This document shows, one piece after another, positions 13,518 through 16,158 of a stretch of DNA of 16,158 bases. Both the position numbers and the translations under genes were made by a program. Location: NCBI GenBank assembly GCA_031286975.1, contig JAITTM010000208.1:1-16158 (forward strand), in the 5' to 3' direction. The DNA comes from Coriobacteriales bacterium (GTDB taxonomy: Bacteria; Actinomycetota; Coriobacteriia; Coriobacteriales; UBA8131). The number at the start of each line of letters is the position of its first letter. Within the stretch, counting starts at the first letter, position 1. A model generated the notes under the pieces. That model saw only the letters and a list, made by a program, of their open reading frames with translations. It did not search any database and was not told the origin of the DNA.

Positions 13518-13556
13518 ACACTGACCTCTCCTTCTGCGCTCCGTTGCGAGAAGGTT

Positions 13557-13609
13557 AGTATAGAGCAAAGCTCATCTAATTCCTAGAGAAATGCTATGAA
13601 TTAGATGAG
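13557..13609 (-). promoter_or_regulatory. ISC operon promoter with 12-bp inverted repeat
   Basis: On the minus strand TATACT (complement of 13557-13562) is a good -10, about 40 bases before the MOSC start. No proper -35 is seen at the expected place. Instead a perfect inverted repeat occupies 13571-13609: CTCATCTAATTC (13571-13582) and GAATTAGATGAG (13598-13609) around 15 bases. A weak -35 replaced by a dyad is what one expects of an activator or Rrf2-type repressor site. A terminator for pgeF is less likely because no T-run follows. Confidence 0.5.
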
Positions 13610-13656
13610 AGGCTTGGATGAGGCCGGGGGCGTGGTCAAGAGTCCATCAAAATCGC

Positions 13657-14541
13657 TCAAACGCGGATACCCACTACTGTGGCCATGCGACCAGCCTGAG
13701 TGCCGTCGCGTCGCACCGAGTGCAAACAGGTATGGGAGAAGGTCGAGTGAGGATAAAGCTCGATACTCTCCGCATCGATGCCTTTGAGCAGGAGTTTGGC
13801 AGTGGCGATCGCTGGCAGGTCAGCGAGGTACTTCCGGGTTGCTGGGCTGCCCTTTGCTTGTCCGGTGCAGGTGTGGCTCGCTTCTGCAGCCAGAGACGAG
13901 CGATGAGGGGTCGTGCCCGATAGCTCCTTGAAGTGCGCCGTGCTCACACCGATGCTCTGGAGTAGCTCATGGCGCACCTCGGGGCCTATCTCGTAGTGCG
14001 CTTGCTGGATGGCGGGGCCAACCCAGACCAGGGTGTCGCCGGGCAACTCGCCTAGATGCAACGCCAGCGCGTCCAGCGTGTTCTCGATAACGCCTGCTGC
14101 CAAACCGCGCCATCCGGCGTGGATGACGGCGGCCACCCGGTGACTTGGGCAGGCGACGATGAGTGGCAGGCAGTCCGCTGTGGTGAGCGCCGCCGCAAAG
14201 CCCGGCTGCACCACAAGGGCGGCGTCGGCGACGGGGGAGGTGGTGTTGGCAGCGGGCAGGCTCACAGCGTGTGCGCCGTGCTCAAGGCTCAGCCAGGTGA
14301 GCGCAAGTGGCGCGAGGGCGTGCGCGAGCTCATGCCGCTGGCTGGGTTGCGATTTTGTAAGGCTATCCTGTGGGGCGGCAAAGTCGCGGGGGGCTTGGGT
14401 GGTAAAGGCAACCAGCCACGGCAGGGCGCCGAGGCTGGTTGGGGTGATAACCGGGAGGGGCTCGCTGTTCTCAAAAAGGGGCTGCTTGTTGCCCTTCTGC
14501 CCACCAAAGAGGGGAGCCTCGAACTTCCTCATATGATCCAT
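13657..14541 (-). CDS. pgeF: Laccase-domain (YfiH/PgeF) protein
   Basis: A 294-residue YfiH/DUF152 protein, formerly called polyphenol oxidase; members act as purine nucleoside phosphorylase/adenosine deaminase, and E. coli PgeF edits peptidoglycan precursors. The metal ligands match E. coli YfiH by spacing: His88 (LEHGAH), Cys124 (TADCLPL) and His141 (HAGWRG). Also present are VGPAIQQAHYEIG (174-186) and SVRRDGTQAGRMA (275-287). The region 209-238 holds a Ser/Thr/Ala-rich stretch longer than in most relatives. The first ATG is 14 bases after the pknB stop and has no clear ribosome site; MRKFEAP three codons later is an alternative. Coupling to pknB is likely and would suit a cell-wall role. 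Confidence 0.9.
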   Translation of the reverse strand: MDHMRKFEAPLFGGQKGNKQPLFENSEPLPVITPTSLGALPWLVAFTTQAPRDFAAPQDSLTKSQPSQRHELAHALAPLALTWLSLEHGAHAVSLPAANTTSPVADAALVVQPGFAAALTTADCLPLIVACPSHRVAAVIHAGWRGLAAGVIENTLDALALHLGELPGDTLVWVGPAIQQAHYEIGPEVRHELLQSIGVSTAHFKELSGTTPHRSSLAAEASHTCTGQAKGSPATRKYLADLPAIATAKLLLKGIDAESIELYPHSTFSHTCLHSVRRDGTQAGRMATVVGIRV

Positions 14542-14555
14542 AGGGAATACTGGAC

Positions 14556-16158
14556 TCAGGGAATAGGAGGGGTAGTGGCTGGCGGCGTAGCGGGACCTTT
14601 GGACACGGTGAGTGTGACCCTCTCGCCCTTCTTGTAGCCGTCGCCCTTCTTGTCCTGGCTGACCACATGGCCGGAGGGTACGTCGTCCGAGTTGACGTCC
14701 AGGACGCGGATGACCTCGAAGCCATAGCTCTCAAGCGTTGACTTGGCATTCTCGTAGCTGTAGCCGGAGACATCGGGGACGCTTACCGGTTCAGGGCCCT
14801 TTGAGACCACCAGTGCGATGGTATCGCCGGATTTGCCCGCACCCGACGAGGGGGTCTGCCTGATGACGACATCTGCCGCCACAGAAGAACTGTACTCCTC
14901 GGTGATGCTGACTTCAAAGCCGGCGTTGCGCAGCGCGGCCTCAGCTTCGCTGATATCCGAGCCGGTGTAATCGGTGATACTGGTGCTCTCTTTGCCTTTG
15001 GAGACGTCATATTTGATGACGGTGCCCTCGTCAACCTTGGTGCCCGCCGCCACGCTTTGGCCGCAAATGAGCCCCTCCGCGATCTCGGGGTCGTTCTTGC
15101 TTTCTCCCAGGCTGTACTTGAGGTTAAGGCTGGTGAGCAGCTCCTCGGCAGCGGCAGGAGTGAGATTGCGCAGGGGTGGCACCTCGACCTGCTTGGGGGG
15201 CTCCTTGCCCGACGAGATAGTCAGGTTGACCTTGGAATCCACCTCTACGGTCTCGCCCTCCTTGGGGTCTTGGCTGATGACGCGACCCTCCGCAACGGTG
15301 TCGCTTGCCGCAAGCGTGACCTCACCGAGCTTGAGTTTGCTGGCGAGAAGGGCGCGCTCTGCCTCGGTCTCGGTCGCGCCGATGACACTGGGAACCTTGA
15401 CGGTTGTGGGCTCAGCGCTACCGCCCTGAACGTTGAGGTAGATGAGGAGGGCGGCGATCAGAACCAGCAGCACGGCGATGGCACCCACGATGATGGCGGT
15501 GCGTTTGTTCTTGGCGGCCTGCTCCTTTTGTGCGTCGCGGCGGCTGCGGTTGCTTGAGCTTAGGGTGAGGGGTTGCTGGCTGCCTGCCAGAGGGGGCATG
15601 ACGGCAGTGCCGTTGGCGGGGATACGTCCAATGCCTGCCGCTGCGCCTGCGCCCGCGGCTGCTGCGCCGCCCACAGCACCGATGACGCGAGTGGCAGCGG
15701 CTGGCTCGGGTACGCCAGCGTTGATGGGACGTCCGGCAAGGTAGTTGTTGAGGGCGGTGCGCATCTGGTCGGCTGTTGCGTAGCGCTCGACAGGGTTCTT
15801 TTGCAGCGCGCGCAGGATGATGGCCTCAAACGCGGGGTCGATGTCGGGATTGATGCGGCGTGGCGGCAAGGGCTGCTCGTTGACCTGCTTGAGGGCGACG
15901 GACACCGCGTCTGGTGCGTCAAAGGGCACGCGACCGGTTGCTGCCTCATAGAGCACGATGCCCAGCGAGTAGATGTCGGTGGCCTGGGTGAGGGGCTTGC
16001 CCTGCGCCTGCTCGGGCGAGACGTAGTAGGCGGTGCCCAGCACGCTGCCGGTCTGGGTCATGTTGCTGTTGCCCGCCCGCGCGATGCCAAAGTCCATGAC
16101 CTTGGCGTTGCCGTCGGGCTGCACCATGATGTTGTGCGGTTTGATGTCGCGATGAATG
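14556..16158 (-). CDS. pknB: PASTA-domain Ser/Thr protein kinase PknB (5' end outside window)
   Basis: The C-terminal 533 residues of a membrane-anchored Hanks-type kinase. The frame is open to the window edge, where IHRDIKPHN, the catalytic loop, is read; the N-lobe with P-loop and catalytic lysine lies outside. Numbering from the edge: Asp4, Asn9, DFG at 22-24, activation loop with Thr residues, SPEQ at 47-50 (APE-like), then a juxtamembrane Ala/Gly-rich linker (about 150-200), a basic stop (NRSRRD, KNKR) and one membrane segment at 220-243. Four PASTA repeats follow (about 252-320, 321-390, 391-457, 458-522), each with a 'V P.(V/L)' strand and a 'SQ.P..G' turn, and a Thr/Pro tail. PASTA repeats sense peptidoglycan outside the cell, so the kinase should regulate growth and division. 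pgeF follows after 14 bases. Confidence 0.96.
   Translation of the reverse strand, partial: IHRDIKPHNIMVQPDGNAKVMDFGIARAGNSNMTQTGSVLGTAYYVSPEQAQGKPLTQATDIYSLGIVLYEAATGRVPFDAPDAVSVALKQVNEQPLPPRRINPDIDPAFEAIILRALQKNPVERYATADQMRTALNNYLAGRPINAGVPEPAAATRVIGAVGGAAAAGAGAAAGIGRIPANGTAVMPPLAGSQQPLTLSSSNRSRRDAQKEQAAKNKRTAIIVGAIAVLLVLIAALLIYLNVQGGSAEPTTVKVPSVIGATETEAERALLASKLKLGEVTLAASDTVAEGRVISQDPKEGETVEVDSKVNLTISSGKEPPKQVEVPPLRNLTPAAAEELLTSLNLKYSLGESKNDPEIAEGLICGQSVAAGTKVDEGTVIKYDVSKGKESTSITDYTGSDISEAEAALRNAGFEVSITEEYSSSVAADVVIRQTPSSGAGKSGDTIALVVSKGPEPVSVPDVSGYSYENAKSTLESYGFEVIRVLDVNSDDVPSGHVVSQDKKGDGYKKGERVTLTVSKGPATPPATTPPIP

Overview
The window looks like a chromosomal segment from a GC-rich member of the Actinomycetota, most likely class Coriobacteriia. 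The taxon is inferred from gene content, not proven: a fused GlpA-type dehydrogenase with a DUF1667 partner, an ISC operon led by a MOSC protein, and a PASTA-domain Ser/Thr kinase beside pgeF. Nearly all protein genes lie on the minus strand. The exceptions are one AT-rich SUKH gene and one tRNA gene.

Layout by region. (1) 1-228: GC-rich intergenic DNA downstream of glpK, filled with short REP-like repeats. (2) 229-6464, minus strand: a glycerolipid/glycerol operon read in the order fused glycerol-3-phosphate dehydrogenase/NAD(P)-type oxidoreductase, DUF1667 Fe-S protein, monoacylglycerol-lipase-like hydrolase, glycerol kinase. Together these could take a monoglyceride to glycerol, glycerol-3-phosphate and dihydroxyacetone phosphate. 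The operon carries several sequence insertions: a 60-bp palindrome translated in frame, an Ala-rich repeat in the lipase, a Gly/Ser/His/Asp-rich insert in the dehydrogenase, and a 27-bp tandem repeat array just upstream. (3) 6465-7528: a 503-bp gap holding the tandem repeat, then a plus-strand, AT-rich SUKH (SMI1/KNR4) gene, probably an acquired orphan immunity gene. (4) 7589-9978, minus strand: a DUF2975 membrane protein, a small XRE regulator and a DUF4153 polytopic membrane protein. A sigma70-like promoter upstream carries two operator-like repeats 21 bp apart. (5) 9979-10552: mostly non-coding DNA with nested hairpins and short direct repeats, followed by tRNA-Arg(CCT) and a strong terminator. 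(6) 10716-13517, minus strand: MOSC protein, cysteine desulfurase IscS, scaffold IscU and an Rrf2 regulator. This is an Fe-S assembly operon with probable feedback control and a 12-bp inverted repeat at its promoter. (7) 13657-16158, minus strand: pgeF (laccase-domain/YfiH) directly after pknB, which is cut off at its 5' end by the window edge inside the kinase catalytic loop.

No CRISPR array, phage gene, intact transposase or replication origin was seen. The best leads are the repeat-driven remodelling of the glycerol operon proteins, the operator pair in front of the DUF2975/XRE/DUF4153 module, and the structured DNA before the tRNA. All start choices and regulatory sites are read by eye and have not been computed.
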